DNA of 64,000 bases from Mantis religiosa (GCA_030765055.1 CM060955.1:157324006-157388005), one strand, 5' to 3'. Numbered from the stretch's first letter, positions 11,196-21,239 are shown. Translations and numbers: made by a program. The notes: generated from the sequence alone by a model not told the origin.

Positions 11196-11499
11196 CTGCA
11201 AAGTTAGATTTGTTACAGCATTAAAGAAATGAAGTATGCTTTTAAAAACTAAATCAACCAAGACTATCAACTTTCCAAAATAACGCAAATATTTTGCACA
11301 TTTTAGTTTAGACTACACTGCTGAATTTTGTTTGCATAATAATAAAAATATACCAAGAATGCAAATCTGTCCCAAAAAATGTTTTGCAAATAGTTTTGTC
11401 ATACTTATAAAAACAACAAAACAAGAATATCATAGCAGTAAACAATGGTTTCACTGACAAGAAAATAAAAAATTACAAAATCAAAAATACATTAAAAAC

Positions 11500-12734
11500 G
11501 TCATAAAACTCCGCCAACACAAAAACAAAATGATTCTTTGAAGCAGATTCTTCCAAAGCGGAACATCACTAGAGCTGAACAAGCACTGCGTGACAAGATG
11601 AATAAAGAATTATTGGTATTTTTCACAGTAAAGGGAAATGCAGCAGTTGTGATATCAAGAACCCACTACTTGTCAAAGCTATTAGAGCTACTTTACAAAA
11701 AAGCTCACAAACAAATCCCTAAAGATCCTACCAACAAAATGGAAAGAAAAACAGCTGCTCTATTAAAATCTTCTGGTCTTCCGCTAGAGGTCATCAAAAA
11801 GACAACACTATATCACTCGACTCCTCCAAGACTTTACGGCTTGCCAAAAATACATAAACCAAACGTTCCATTCAGGCCCATTACTGACAATACAAGTTCT
11901 CTGACATACTCTTTGGCTAAGTACCTAAACAGAGCTAATGCAACCATTGATTGGAAATTGCAGTCACTATGTGAGAAATTCATCAGAGTTTACCAAAGCT
12001 ATACAAGGAATTCAAGTTACTACTTCAGATGTACTGGTTAGTTTCGAATCACTTTTCACTAAAGTGCCCCTCCAGGATACATTAGAACTGTTGAAACCTC
12101 ACTTCGATAAGATAATTAACTTGTTCCGTCATGCTTTAACTTCTACATATTTCCTGTTTAATGGCACCCATTACAAACAAGTGGATGGTGTTGCTCTAAG
12201 TTTGCCATTATCTCCTGTTATAGCCAAGTTCTACATGCAGAAATTTGAACATGTGGTACTTGAAACTGCATCCCTAGCTCCAACTCAGTTATTTCACTAT
12301 GTGGATGATAAATTTGTGGTTTCGCCAGATAGAAAAGTTACTCTTGACACCATCCTATGAATTTCTCAACAGCATCACCCTAAAATCAAGTTTACCTTGG
12401 AGACGACATTAGAAGTGTTACCTTTTTTGGAATCACTCATTTATAGAAAAAATGACAGTCACCTGGATCACAAGGTGCATAGAAAGCCAAGCCACACTGA
12501 GCTATACCTTAATAACAACAGTTGTCATCATCTGGCGCAGAAGCAGACAGTCCTCTTGACACTCATACATTGATTGCCATCTCTGACCTTGAAGATCTAC
12601 TTCAGGAAATACAATACCTTCACAAAGTTTTCAGAAAGAATCAATACACTAACCAGAAAATTAACAGAACTTACAACAAAATGGACTCTAAACACAACCT
12701 GGAAACCAACACACAGCAGCAACATGTATGCTTA
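11500..12734 (+). pseudogene. PLE family E reverse transcriptase
   Basis: Frames 11538-12041 and 11938-12360 together read through a PLE reverse transcriptase: PRLYGLPKIHKPNVPFRPI (motifs 1-2), VLVSFESLFTKVPL (motif A, with Glu replacing the catalytic Asp), VDGVALSLPLSPVIAKFYM (motif B, degenerate), FHYVDDKFVV (motif C intact), then VLPFLESLIYRKN and HRKPSHTELYLNNN. A frameshift at about 12000 and stops after 12357 disrupt it. The element is split by the insertion at 12735-14007, after which the GIY-YIG part resumes. The RT motifs resemble the Poseidon/Neptune branch more than families A-D here. Confidence 0.85.
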
Positions 12735-12827
12735 TTATGTGTTTCAAATGGAAAGAGTTCTCGCCTGTAGCAAATAAGATGTGTTAGAGCCCTCAGCATT
12801 GCCACCTTGTTATCCCTACTCTTTTTA

Positions 12828-12830
<3 letters not shown>

Positions 12831-12907
<77 letters not shown>
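12831..12907. repeat. (CT)n microsatellite
   Basis: About 38 CT units followed by a short CA run. It generates an artificial Arg/Glu-repeat open frame on the minus strand. Confidence 0.98.
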
Positions 12908-12914
<7 letters not shown>

Positions 12915-13232
12915 CTTGTGAGTATTCGTGGCGCTAAACATAAGGGAACACAAACTAAATTTTCCAAAGTTTTATAATGCAGTTGTTGAAATCATAACTG
13001 CAACATGTTTTAAATATTTAGTTTAAAATTCATTAAAGTTTATGAATTACTTATTTTTCTAATCCAACAAAAATGCCAGTGGTTCATCCATATAGCTGTG
13101 AATGTTACTTACATTAAGAGATAATTTGTCATTGTCTTCAACGTCTGGGTACTGCAAATTTATGATAGGTTCCAAAATCTTGTTAGTGCTATTTCTTTCC
13201 AAAAGTTGTCTTCTTGTACTTTATCTGATGTC

Positions 13233-13610
13233 TCACGCAGTTTTCCCAGTCTTGTTATGTTCCTTGTCAATTTCTTTGTGAATAAGTCGTTCGTCAGTCA
13301 GTTTAAAAATATTATTTCTGTTTGCAACATAATTTGAGCCCACATTAACTCTATTGAATTGTTCTGGCAGTAGTAAGGGGGGGAAGGTGTATCGTGTCTC
13401 ATTGATCCAGCTGATACATTTTTTTATGAAAGAGTAACTGAATAATGCTGCTTTGAACTCTTTAGAGTAAACAGAGATTACGAACCATTCATAAACAAAG
13501 ATATAATGTGACCAGACACGTTCTTCCAGACTAGCAAGAAGTATATCGTTTCCTGTCATCGAATTTAACAAACACCTTAGCTTATTCAAAGTACATATTT
13601 CTTTTATCAC
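13233..13610 (-). CDS. Unrecognised 125-codon open frame in TIR element
   Basis: Open from ATG to stop on the minus strand within the 12735-14007 element. The translation has mixed composition (e.g. ERVWSHYIFVYEWFVISVYS, and ETRYTFPPLLLPEQFNRVNV) without recognised motifs, signal peptide or clear membrane segments. It could be a decayed transposase piece or chance; the AT-rich context makes a 375-bp open frame only mildly surprising. Confidence 0.25.
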   Translation of the reverse strand: MIKEICTLNKLRCLLNSMTGNDILLASLEERVWSHYIFVYEWFVISVYSKEFKAALFSYSFIKKCISWINETRYTFPPLLLPEQFNRVNVGSNYVANRNNIFKLTDERLIHKEIDKEHNKTGKTA

Positions 13611-14007
13611 GTCATGTCAAATGTTTACGTCTCAGTTCTGAGTAATTTCAAATATACGTTCATGCACACATGCTAAACAATAATAACATTCACTACAGTG
13701 CTTACGTCACAATGCATTGTTATAATGGTATCTACTTTATTTATTTGTATTAGGAAAACTATTTGAGCTAAAAGTATGGGGTTTTTAAAGTTATGTTAAA
13801 TACATTGCTCTCTCCTTCCTCATGGATCAGTTTTTGCAAAATCTGAATTTCTGTCTTAGCATGAATAGTATTTATTAGAGATTGATTAGTTTGGCACTCA
13901 TCACACACCACTTAGGGGGAATGCAATACAACAACAATGCAGGGCTCCGATTGGTTGCTCACCTAGTGGTGCTCAAGGACAAACATCATCCCATTTGAAA
14001 CACATAA

Positions 14008-14480
14008 TAGTAGTCATTCCTTATTGTGATGCCCTATTAGGAAAACAGGGAGATTAGTCACAAAGTATGACATAAAATTATCTTCCAGCCCCTGACAAAT
14101 AAAACACTTTTTACGTTATGCCAAACATAATATGAGTTTACATGCACCAGACATTTATGAAATCCCATGCAGCTGTGGTAAATTTTATAATGGATAGACA
14201 AGCACAACTATAGAAGATTGCATCAAAGAACATAAACAATGTATTAGATGAGGTTACCCAAGAAGAATCTGCAGTAGCTGGGTACACATAACACAGACCA
14301 CAAAATCAACTTTGCTCAACAGAAATGCTAGAAATATCCTGGAACTACTATGATAGGTTGATTAAAGAAGCTCTATAGATTAGAGCTAATAGAAACAACT
14401 TTAACAGGGATGAGTCCTTCAAATCAAAGCATGGATGCAATCATTCAGCATGTGTTTCCAATACAGCAGAAGGAAGCCCC
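14008..14480 (+). pseudogene. PLE family E GIY-YIG endonuclease part
   Basis: Continuation of the family-E PLE after the TIR element. Readable in shifting frames: YEIPCSCGKFYNG (GIY-YIG cysteine signature), an IKEHKQCI segment, ESAVAGYT, then YYDRLIKEA and NFNRDESFK. These are the usual order of landmarks in PLE endonucleases of this branch. Several in-frame stops. Confidence 0.75.
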
Positions 14481-14863
14481 AGCAGTCAGCTGATTGGTTC
14501 CCCACTTCCTTGGCCATATACTTGGTGCTTGTGTTTCCAATGGCCAGAGCTTGATCTATGCGAAAAGAGTAGACAGTTCTCATTCCATACTGACTAGCCA
14601 TAAATATTGTGACATTAATATATTGCATCCATCTTAAGAAGCACACTTTGTTTATTACTCCACGTCCACGTGCACAAGCGTGACAGACAACAGTGACACT
14701 TTCACGCATGTGTTATGCCATATTACATTTAAACAAGTTGTATGCACAAGGGTAGCTTATCAGTAGGTTTTGTTTTGTATGTTTTGTTCGCAGAATTGCT
14801 CATAGGAAAGTGTGCTTCTTAGGTTGGCAAGAGTATAGTCTAGCATCAGTACCCCTGAAGATG

Positions 14864-14912
14864 GCAACAGAGTTAATTGCTAAAAGCTTGGGCAGTTACC
14901 TAAATTTGACCT
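14864..14912 (+). ncRNA. Hammerhead-like remnant, PLE family E 3' end
   Basis: CCTGAAGATGGCAACAG followed by GTTAATTGCTAAAAGCTTGG matches the order CUGAAGA, stem II, (G)AAA expected of a PLE-end hammerhead, with GAAA decayed to AAAA. It lies about 400 bp downstream of the endonuclease remnant, where such a motif is expected. Confidence 0.4.
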
Positions 14913-15034
14913 GGCTGTTAGCATGAGAAACTATCATCAGTAACCAATGCTAGGAAAGCTTCAAATCATTAATTACCTATATTATAGTTTAAACACATCA
15001 ACTCAAAGTACTGGGTTATAGTAATATTTAGACA

Positions 15035-15173
15035 TATCGAGATTCAACTGTATTGGAACACCACAGTGAAGCGAAAAATTATTAAATTTTAGATGAGTCG
15101 CGTTTTTTACACATCTGCTTCACTTTCGAAAGTGAAGCAGATGTGTAAAAAACGCGACTCATCTAAAATTTTA
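15035..15173. mobile_element. Minimal 139-bp PLE family A, two ends only
   Basis: A 13-bp duplication TAATATTTAGACA (15022-15034 and 15174-15186) flanks a 139-bp copy. It consists of the one-sided tail (TATCGAGATTCAACTG), then the terminal 3' segment (TTTTAGATGAGTCG to TTCACTTTCG) and immediately its reverse complement. It ends only about 35 bp from the WASHC2 exon 4 donor side (exon at 15221). Confidence 0.92.
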
Positions 15174-15220
15174 TAATATTTAGACAGTTTTGTTTGGCTG
15201 TATGTTAGAACAGAACTTAC

Positions 15221-15354
15221 CTTTCTTCTTCATCACTGTCACTTTCTGGAACCTCCAAAGTATCAAACATTGAATCCAGCACAGACATGCCCAGAGCTAA
15301 TGCTTCGTGAACTCGTGTCAGTGCCTCTGCCTCTTGCTCTTCTTTTGAAGCAGT
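15221..15354 (-). CDS. WASHC2: WASHC2/FAM21-like, exon 4
   Basis: Acceptor TTACAG (15360-15355), donor AAAG|GTAAGT. Starts in phase 0 and ends with two bases (AG) completed by exon 5. Translation: TASKEEQEAEALTRVHEALA then LGMSVLDSMFDTLEVPESDS and DEEE. It matches the FAM21 region where a helix with the A/VxxGxxVLDSxFxxL pattern is followed by an acidic SDSEE patch. The helix belongs to the N-terminal head that packs into the WASH core complex. Confidence 0.9.
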
Positions 15355-15628
15355 CTGTAAGAAAACACAAATTTAATTGACATAATTTGATTTAATAAAT
15401 ATTAAAGTCAAGAAGAAACAAAGCATATTAATCAACTGTTTAAGACCATAAGAATAACAACGAAAATTAAGTGTTAACAATGTAAAACATAACATAAAGT
15501 TAATGAAATAACTTGTTAATCATAAAGAGTAGCCAATTACAAAAGAGGATGAACGGCTGAGCTAAAATGGCAGCCTGGGAAACAGCCACAGACAGATTAC
15601 GTACATGTATCAGAATAAACAAAAGCTA

Positions 15629-15739
15629 TTAAATTTTAGATGAGTCGTATTTTTTACACCTCTGCTTCACTTTCGTACCTATTTTGAGGACATGTTTCGC
15701 AAATCATCGCTTGCATCTACGGCTCTTGTGCGACTCGAT
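15629..15739 (-). mobile_element. PLE family A fragment with 14-bp TSD
   Basis: A 14-bp duplication ATAAACAAAAGCTA (15615-15628 and 15740-15753) flanks a single 111-bp 3'-end arm (minus). It is the only family-A insertion here that clearly lacks an inverted second arm. Confidence 0.88.
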
Positions 15740-15777
15740 ATAAACAAAAGCTAGTTATCTGGTCAAGAAACAAACTC

Positions 15778-15780
<3 letters not shown>

Positions 15781-15819
<39 letters not shown>
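15781..15819 (+). repeat. Poly(A) tract, 39 nt
   Basis: Uninterrupted A run; no retroelement 3' end can be tied to it. Confidence 0.95.
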
Positions 15820-15820
<1 letters not shown>

Positions 15821-15894
15821 ACTACGTATCAATACAATTTGTTCTATTCATATTCAGGATATTCTTGGGCTTCAAGCCAGGGATAAAGACAATT

Positions 15895-15960
15895 AGACAC
15901 TGACGTTTTGGGAGAGTACATTTCTCCCATCATGAGGATGAGGAATGAATAAACTAATGT
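15895..15960 (-). ncRNA. Hammerhead-like core, minus strand
   Basis: Minus strand reads CTCATGA, then a 6-bp hairpin (GGGAGA with TCTCCC) and AAAACGTCAGTGTC. Relative to the consensus, one base of CUGAUGA and the G of GAAA are changed; stem II is perfect. It is likely the end of a decayed PLE preceding the plus-strand PLE fragment at 16040. Confidence 0.45.
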
Positions 15961-16039
15961 TCTTAAACACTAAATTGAGGTAACAAAAAATTAACAACAA
16001 AACACCACTAATTCTCAAATCCCTGAACAAAAGACTGTA

Positions 16040-16915
16040 TAACTAAATACTAGATCAGCAGATGGCATGTGTAAAAAACTAGTTAAGTCATAGAAAACAT
16101 GAATTTGGCATATATAGAAAATCAACACATGTGGATAACTACATTAAAAACAATAACTCCAACCCAAAAGAACACCAATATGCAGTATTTCACAGTTTAA
16201 TCCATAGGTTAGTGAACATTCCATTGACTATGGAAGAATATAACAAGGAAATAGATCACATTAAATATGTTGAAGTTGTAAATAGCTTTGATCCAAAATT
16301 TATTTAAAAAAATGATAAACATAAAAGATGGAAAACCATCAAGGACATTAGCACTTTAAAAGCTGATGACCCAAAGAAAGTATATTGCAAATTCACATAT
16401 CATCTTAAGGTTTTTAATAAATTTAAAAACATTTTCCATCAATTTCATTAACAACTAGTACCACATAACAAATACAACATGAGAAACATACTATATCACC
16501 TGCTCAAAAACACAAGTCCAACCAACAAACTATCGGAATTTATAGAGTAAGATGTGAGGATTGCCACGAAATATATATTGGAAAAACAAAAAGAAACCTA
16601 GAAACAAGGATGAAAGAACACATGAGATGCATAAAATACAAACAGATAAATCAGCCATAGCCCATCATTTCTGGTCAAAAAATCATGATATTTCCAAAGA
16701 CATAAAACTTTTGGTATCGGCAAAAAAGTATTGGGAATTAACAGTTTGGGAAAATATACATATTTTGAAGAATAAAAAGAGAGCCATGAACTTTGAAATA
16801 CTGATAGTAGATGACATCATTCAACTCACTGAACAGTGCCAGGAGACGGAGGTGGTCACCTCAAGAACTAGTTGAACATCAGCTGACGATGGGGACGTGG
16901 CGTCCTTGAACCATG
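16040..16915 (+). pseudogene. PLE fragment: connector and GIY-YIG, plus 3' end
   Basis: Readable as HEFGIYRKSTHVDNYIKNNN, then HSLIHRLVNIPLTMEEYNKE, CKFTYHLKVFNKFKNIF and the endonuclease region (DKSAIAHHFWSKNHDISKDI in frame at 16561-16875). It ends with a hammerhead-like block (GCTGACGATGGGGACG to GAACCATGTCC, about 16874-16918) closely resembling that of the PLE at 53-54.7 kb, so both probably belong to family D. Stops throughout. Confidence 0.8.
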
Positions 16916-16989
16916 TCCTAATTTTTAAATGTACGTGGAGCATAAGTGTTTTTACAGTTTGAGAAGTGGTTTAAATAGGTTTTATTAAT

Positions 16990-17340
16990 GAATACTGAAT
17001 TTGAAACTCAAGCTATATAAATCTGTGCTTCTTGAGCTGATTGATTTCCAGTTTTAAGGTCAGTTTCCTAAAGGAACTGAACTGAAAATCAGCATCACCA
17101 TAAAGTGTGCTCCTCTCAGAGGAAATAGTCAAAGAATCCTTAACTTTCTGTTCCCAGTAACTGCTGCATTTTGCCAAGAAGGTCATCTCCCAAAAGTTGG
17201 CTCTATGGTCCTTATCAAAGCAATGCTCTGCCAGTCCAAACTTCTCAAGTTGCATTCATGTTTGTTTATTCTGGTTGTGATAGTCCTTCCAGCTTGTCCA
17301 ATATAGGCTTCTCACGTTCATTTAATTTTTCAAATCCAGT
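16990..17340 (-). pseudogene. PLE GIY-YIG fragment next to exon 3 donor
   Basis: The minus strand contains EAYIGQAGRTITTRINKHEC, LAEHCFDKDHRANFWEMTFL and YWEQKVKDS, the usual endonuclease landmarks of the family-E type. Frames shift several times. The fragment begins within about 45 bp downstream of the WASHC2 exon 3 splice donor. Confidence 0.75.
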
Positions 17341-17384
17341 TCAACGTACATATTCTCTCCCATTTGTTTTCCAATATCATTTAC

Positions 17385-17567
17385 CTGTTCTTTTTTCTCT
17401 TCTGTCGGAGTTTCATCATCTTCATATACTCTGTTTTCAACAAACTGAATGTTTGCTAAAGACAAGAACTGATTTGTCACATTCTGTACTTCCAATGTTG
17501 TTGCAGAGAGCTGCTCCATCATTGAATCAAGCCCCTTTTCACAAGCATGAGTCCTTGTAAGCAGATC
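17385..17567 (-). CDS. WASHC2: WASHC2/FAM21-like, exon 3
   Basis: Acceptor TTTTAG (ends 17568), donor CAG|GTAAAT; 61 codons, phase 0 at both ends. Translation: DLLTRTHACEKGLDSMMEQL, SATTLEVQNVTNQFLSLANI, QFVENRVYEDDETPTEEKKE Q. The FLxLxxxQFxENRVYxxE block is strongly conserved in FAM21 and lies in the N-terminal head that binds SWIP/strumpellin in the WASH complex. Without splicing the frame stays open to a stop ending at 17322, so an intron-retained, truncated product is conceivable but not supported by anything else. Confidence 0.93.
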
Positions 17568-17572
17568 CTAAA

Positions 17573-17598
17573 ATCAATCAATCAATCAATCAATCAAA
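17573..17598. repeat. (ATCA)n tract
   Basis: About six ATCA units just upstream of the exon 3 acceptor on the minus strand, where it reads as (TGAT)n before TTTTAG. Confidence 0.9.
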
Positions 17599-17729
17599 TC
17601 ATTAGATTAAAAGAATTCATTTAAATAAATCAAAAGTAGAATTAAATGTGGTCTTCTAGTAAATTTAATTTATAAATCTTTTTTTGGAAAAAGCTAGAAG
17701 CTTAGACATTTATATACCAAATTCGGATT

Positions 17730-18030
17730 TTTATTTGCCAAGCTTCACTTTTTACACTAACATTTACTGGGACATGTTTTGGAAATGGCTGTTTGCATCA
17801 ACAGTCTAGATTCACTGATACACTTCCTTCTATGGTGAGCAGATGGCATATACCATACAATAATATCCTTTTCATATGAGACATCAAGGTTTTATAAATT
17901 TTGTTTCAATGTCTCAAATGAGAGTTCTGATACTTTTCAAAAGGCCTTAAAAGCTTAGGTTTCTCTTTGTTTTGATCTGTGGACCAAAAATGTTCCACAA
18001 CATCTGAGAAATGAAACAGAGAAAATTATG
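17730..18030 (-). pseudogene. PLE endonuclease and 3'-end remnant
   Basis: The minus strand reads SDVVEHFWSTDQNKEKPKLL RPFEKYQ, typical of the PLE endonuclease C-terminal half, followed by a decayed hammerhead-like end (CTGTTGATGCAAACAG to CCAAAACATGTCC). Confidence 0.65.
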
Positions 18031-18050
18031 GAGAAATAAGTACAGTAAAT

Positions 18051-18110
18051 TCTTGTTAAGCCGGATCTCTTTAACCGGATATCAGAATAACCAGTTTTGA
18101 AAAAAGTTGT
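18051..18110. mobile_element. Tigger-type terminal repeat fragment
   Basis: CAGTAAATTCTTGTTAAGCC followed by GGATCTCTTTAACCGGAT resembles Tigger TIRs. No internal sequence attached. Confidence 0.45.
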
Positions 18111-18139
18111 TTAAACTGTGTAAGTGAACTTAAATTTAT

Positions 18140-18450
18140 ATTGAGGAATTAATCCATTCAAAATTAACCCTTTTAAATACAACTCCAGTATATGGATATT
18201 TTTAATTAGAGTCAACTGAAAAATTCAATGTCACAGCTGGGATTTGAACCACATTCGGCAAGTTGGCCATGGTAGCTCAATGGGTTAGAGCAACTGGACG
18301 GAAACCAGGAGATCCGTGGTTCAAATCCTGGCTGTGGCATTGAATTTTTCAGTTGACTCTAATTAATTACAAACATCCATATACTGGAGTTGTATTTAAA
18401 AGGATTAATTCTGAATGGATTAATTCCTCAATATAAATTTAACATTAAGA
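18140..18450. repeat. S2 tRNA-derived repeat, inverted dimer
   Basis: Arms about 18140-18257 and 18305-18440 are reverse complements, including unique-looking flank (CCAGTATATGGATA). The plus arm carries a full tRNA-like unit from about 18266 (A box TAGCTCAATGGGTTAGAGC, B box GGTTCAAATCC). Confidence 0.85.
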
Positions 18451-18479
18451 GTTCAATGATAAAAGTCCTGGTATTTAAG

Positions 18480-18690
18480 TACTTACAATAGTAAGTTACC
18501 ACAAATGTGTATCTCTAAGTGGTTTACCGGGAAAACATAATGAGTCAATTGGAGAGTTAAATGTCACGTCGACAAGTTGGTCATGCTAGCTCAAGGGGTT
18601 AGAGCGACTGGACGGAAACCAGGAGATCCATGGTTCAAATCCCGGCCATGGCATTGAAGTTTTCAGTTGACTCTAATTAAGTGAAGACTT
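18480..18690 (+). repeat. S2 tRNA-derived repeat, single plus copy
   Basis: Begins with the S2 5' region (ACCACAAATGTGTATCTC, GTGGTTTACCGGGAAAA), then the tRNA-like unit (AGCTCAAGGGGTTAGAGCG, GGTTCAAATCCC) and the TTGAAGTTTTCAGTTGACT end. Confidence 0.85.
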
Positions 18691-18724
18691 GTTTTACAAA
18701 CCATAAATTGCAATTCTTGGTAGG

Positions 18725-18990
18725 TTTTGGATAGATAGTCAACATGAAAAATTCAATGCCATGGCCAGGATTTGAACCACAGATCTCCTGGTTTCCATCC
18801 AGTCACTCTAACCCATTGAGCTACCATGGCCAACTTGCCGTCATGCAATGGGTTAGAGCAACTGGACGAAAACCAGGAGATCTGTGGTTCAAATCCCGGC
18901 CATGGCATTGAATTTTTCATGTTGACTCTATCAAAGACCTTAGCCTATATATGGCTAGTGTGAAGAAATGATTAATTTCTATCAATTGAA
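18725..18990. repeat. S2 tRNA-derived repeat, inverted pair
   Basis: A minus copy (about 18739-18845) meets a 5'-truncated plus copy (about 18846-18990); both include the B box and the TTGAATTTTTCATGTTGACT 3' segment. The plus copy also has the GCCTATATATGGCTAGTGTG tail. Confidence 0.85.
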
Positions 18991-19639
18991 TAAAAAACAG
19001 AAACACAAGTTTTTACAGGCCTTAGAAAATCAGTAGAACTCTCTATTTGCAAATAAAGTCTAAAAATAAACGTAGTATATTAAACTTCAATACCTCATAT
19101 AAACAGGTCTCATACACTACAATCAGATAGAAAATACCATGTAAAAGCCACAAAAGGAAGTATGATAATGAATTTAGACTGATGGAGACAAGTCTCAAAC
19201 ATGTTTCAGTTAAGTTCTGTTGTAGAATGTGTAGTTAAAACTAATAAAAACCTCAATTTATCCATACAGACTTAATTTAGTTGTATCAGTCTCTTATTTG
19301 AGTGTTTATTAGCAATGGCAAAGCTAATGATTAGCATTTACTACTTGTATGTAGACACAGAAAACTAAGACATCAATGATTGAGCTGCAGATTACATAAG
19401 TAATTTATTAATCCAGTTAATTGTTTAGTACAAAGAAGTACAATCAATGTTGGACACGTCAAATGATACATGATAGTAATAATCATAATAATCATAATAA
19501 TAATATATAATGTATACATATATAAAGGCAGATTTACATTAACTAGAAAGTCCTGAACTGAGTAAAAGCAGTGGTTCTAGCTTCTGCTTAACACTTTTAT
19601 AACAATATTGTAATATGGACTACAAGAAAACATGAAACT
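18991..19639. other. Intron sequence, nothing recognised
   Basis: AT-rich stretch of intron 2 of the WASHC2-like gene with a short ATA/ATC-rich region at about 19470-19515. Confidence 0.5.
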
Positions 19640-20335
19640 GTAGTGTGTTTGGAGGAATTTAGTAACAGTGACATCAAAATTAATCGTAAAAACTATTTGT
19701 AGTCGGTTTATTGACACTCGTCACTTTTTTTTATATTATTGAGGGACTAGTTTCAAAGGCCATTGCCTCCGTTTTCAACCTCTCTCCAACTAGCATCTGC
19801 TGTTGTCTGCTCTCCTCTCTCAGGTGGTGGAACTATGAACTTTTTTGTCAAATTATCTACTGGTGAGATTTCAAAGTTCATTACACAGTTCTTATTTTTC
19901 TATATGAATATTGTGATGGAGCCATTGTTGCGACTGGTGCGACCGGCACACACAAAGGGACAGATAGTGCAACGCGGAGATAAAAAGCTTGCCAAAACAG
20001 ATAAAGATAGATAACTGGGAGGTTCATCTTTCTAGTGCCGTCTTGATTGTTAGAGAACATTCCACAAATTTCCTGGACAGTGAGTGGAGCTATAAAAGAA
20101 GTAGCGGATCGCCAGTGTAACAGTCGTAATCGGAACTGATAAATTGCGAGTGCAGCTGTGATTTGAAAGTGAACTGCTGCCAAGGGTGTACAAACAGCGT
20201 GTTTTTACAGAAATAAAGAGCATTTTGAATTTCTGCAACTTGGACTTTTAATTTTATGAACCCACAAAGTCACAATATGTTTCTCCCATGTTGTCAGTTT
20301 ATTTTGGTTTATCACTCCAAAATTACTAAAATGCA
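19640..20335 (-). mobile_element. PLE family B copy split by a solo LTR
   Basis: Minus-strand family-B 3' end (ATTTGTAGTCGGTTTATTGA near 19690) and part of its ORF end, interrupted by the LTR at 19912-20274 and resuming at 20275 with GTTTCTCCCATGTTGTCAGT, which matches the equivalent place in the copy near 10270. Confidence 0.8.
19912..20274 (+). mobile_element. Solo LTR 1
   Basis: 363 bp beginning TGTGATGG and ending AGTCACA (TGTGA/TCACA short inverted ends), flanked by 4-bp duplications ATAT (19908-19911, 20275-20278). Internal promoter-like TATAAAAGAAG (about 20092) and an AATAAA signal (about 20212) are in the expected order. The 4-bp duplication would fit gypsy- or Bel/Pao-type elements. 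Confidence 0.8.
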
Positions 20336-20588
20336 TCAGCCACCTGTTTCGCATTTACTATCGCTCAGATACATACATGTTAAATAGAATAGTACACTGA
20401 AAGACACAGCAGTAAGAGTGTTCATAAACACAAATTCAATTTACACTTTCAGTACCATTTATTATTGCATGCTATGGGTGGTAAATATGCAGTCAGGAGT
20501 TTTAGATTTGCTTACAGAGTAGGCATATACATGATCAGACCCATACAATGACTCTGTAGCTTCAAATCAATAATTTGTCACTAATTAC

Positions 20589-21024
20589 TGTCACCAATGG
20601 CATTGTTGTGCTAAGCGGGAGCAGGGCACGTGGGCAGGAGAGCTGGACACTTGCCAAGAGAAAGAAAGAGACAGAGAGAGGCTCCGGAATTGTCTGTTTT
20701 TCTCTTGCCACCGCGAGTGATCTCGGAAGGTCTGCAGCATTCTAGAAACAATGACTGGAGGTATAAATAGCGGCAAAGTGTTAGAAACGCCAGTTGTGTG
20801 GTTATCGGAGTTGTGCTGTGTAATTGTATGATGGTTATTGCGACAGTGGACATTTGAAGTGAACCACAACGATTTCTTTAATTGTTTAAGTGCGGTGAAG
20901 CACCGAGTCAACCTTAAGACAGCTGTTTGTCAATTTCACATCTTTTTACTGCAATAAAGAGTGTTCTAAATTTCTACAAACCACACTTTTTGATTTTTGA
21001 TTCTACCTAACCCACGCAGTCACA
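20589..21024 (+). mobile_element. Solo LTR 2
   Basis: About 436 bp ending AGTCACA, like LTR 1, with TATAAATAGCGG (20761-20772) and CAATAAAGAG (about 20951). The left boundary (TGTCACC at 20589) is inferred from a near-match 4-bp duplication TTAC/TTAT, so it is less certain. The core around the TATA box resembles LTR 1, suggesting related families. Confidence 0.65.
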
Positions 21025-21106
21025 TTATGCTTACTTTGTGCAGTGATTCAATCTACATTCTTCTAAATGCTATTAAAATGTTGTGAGAAGATCTGCATCA
21101 CATTAC

Positions 21107-21232
21107 CTGTGAAAACTGCTGCAGATGTTGTAAGAGACCTGCATCTCCAGCTAAGTTCCAATGTGCGCCCTGTTGCCGCATCTCCTCTGTCGTCCAAGGC
21201 CTGTGCCATACTTTTGCAATGCTTTCCTCATC
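21107..21232 (-). CDS. WASHC2: WASHC2/FAM21-like, exon 2
   Basis: Acceptor TTATCAG (ends 21233), donor CAG|GTAATG; 42 codons, phase 0 at both ends. Translation: DEESIAKVWHRPWTTEEMRQ, QGAHWNLAGDAGLLQHLQQF SQ. The W-RPW(S/T)xEE(I/M)R and W(S/N)LAxDAGLLxxLQxFSQ blocks are the conserved N-terminus of FAM21. No Met lies upstream in the exon, so a further 5' coding exon is required. Confidence 0.94.
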
Positions 21233-21239
21233 CTGATAA

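Larger units (their letters stand above)
12735..14007. mobile_element. TA-flanked 1.27-kb TIR element of unknown family
   Basis: A 17-bp exact inverted repeat (TTATGTGTTTCAAATGG) at 12735-12751 and 13991-14007 with TA at 12733-12734 and 14008-14009. Removing it rejoins the two halves of the family-E PLE. It contains a (CT)n tract and one 125-codon minus-strand open frame without recognised domains. TA targets suggest the Tc1/mariner or a similar group, but no transposase motif is visible. Confidence 0.75.

Noticed and set aside
12671..12967. Open frame with a long Arg-Glu repeat
   Set aside because: Translation of the (CT)n microsatellite at 12831-12907.
13233..13610. A further WASHC2 exon on the minus strand
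   Set aside because: It lies in the TIR element, and exons 4 and 5 join in correct phase without it.
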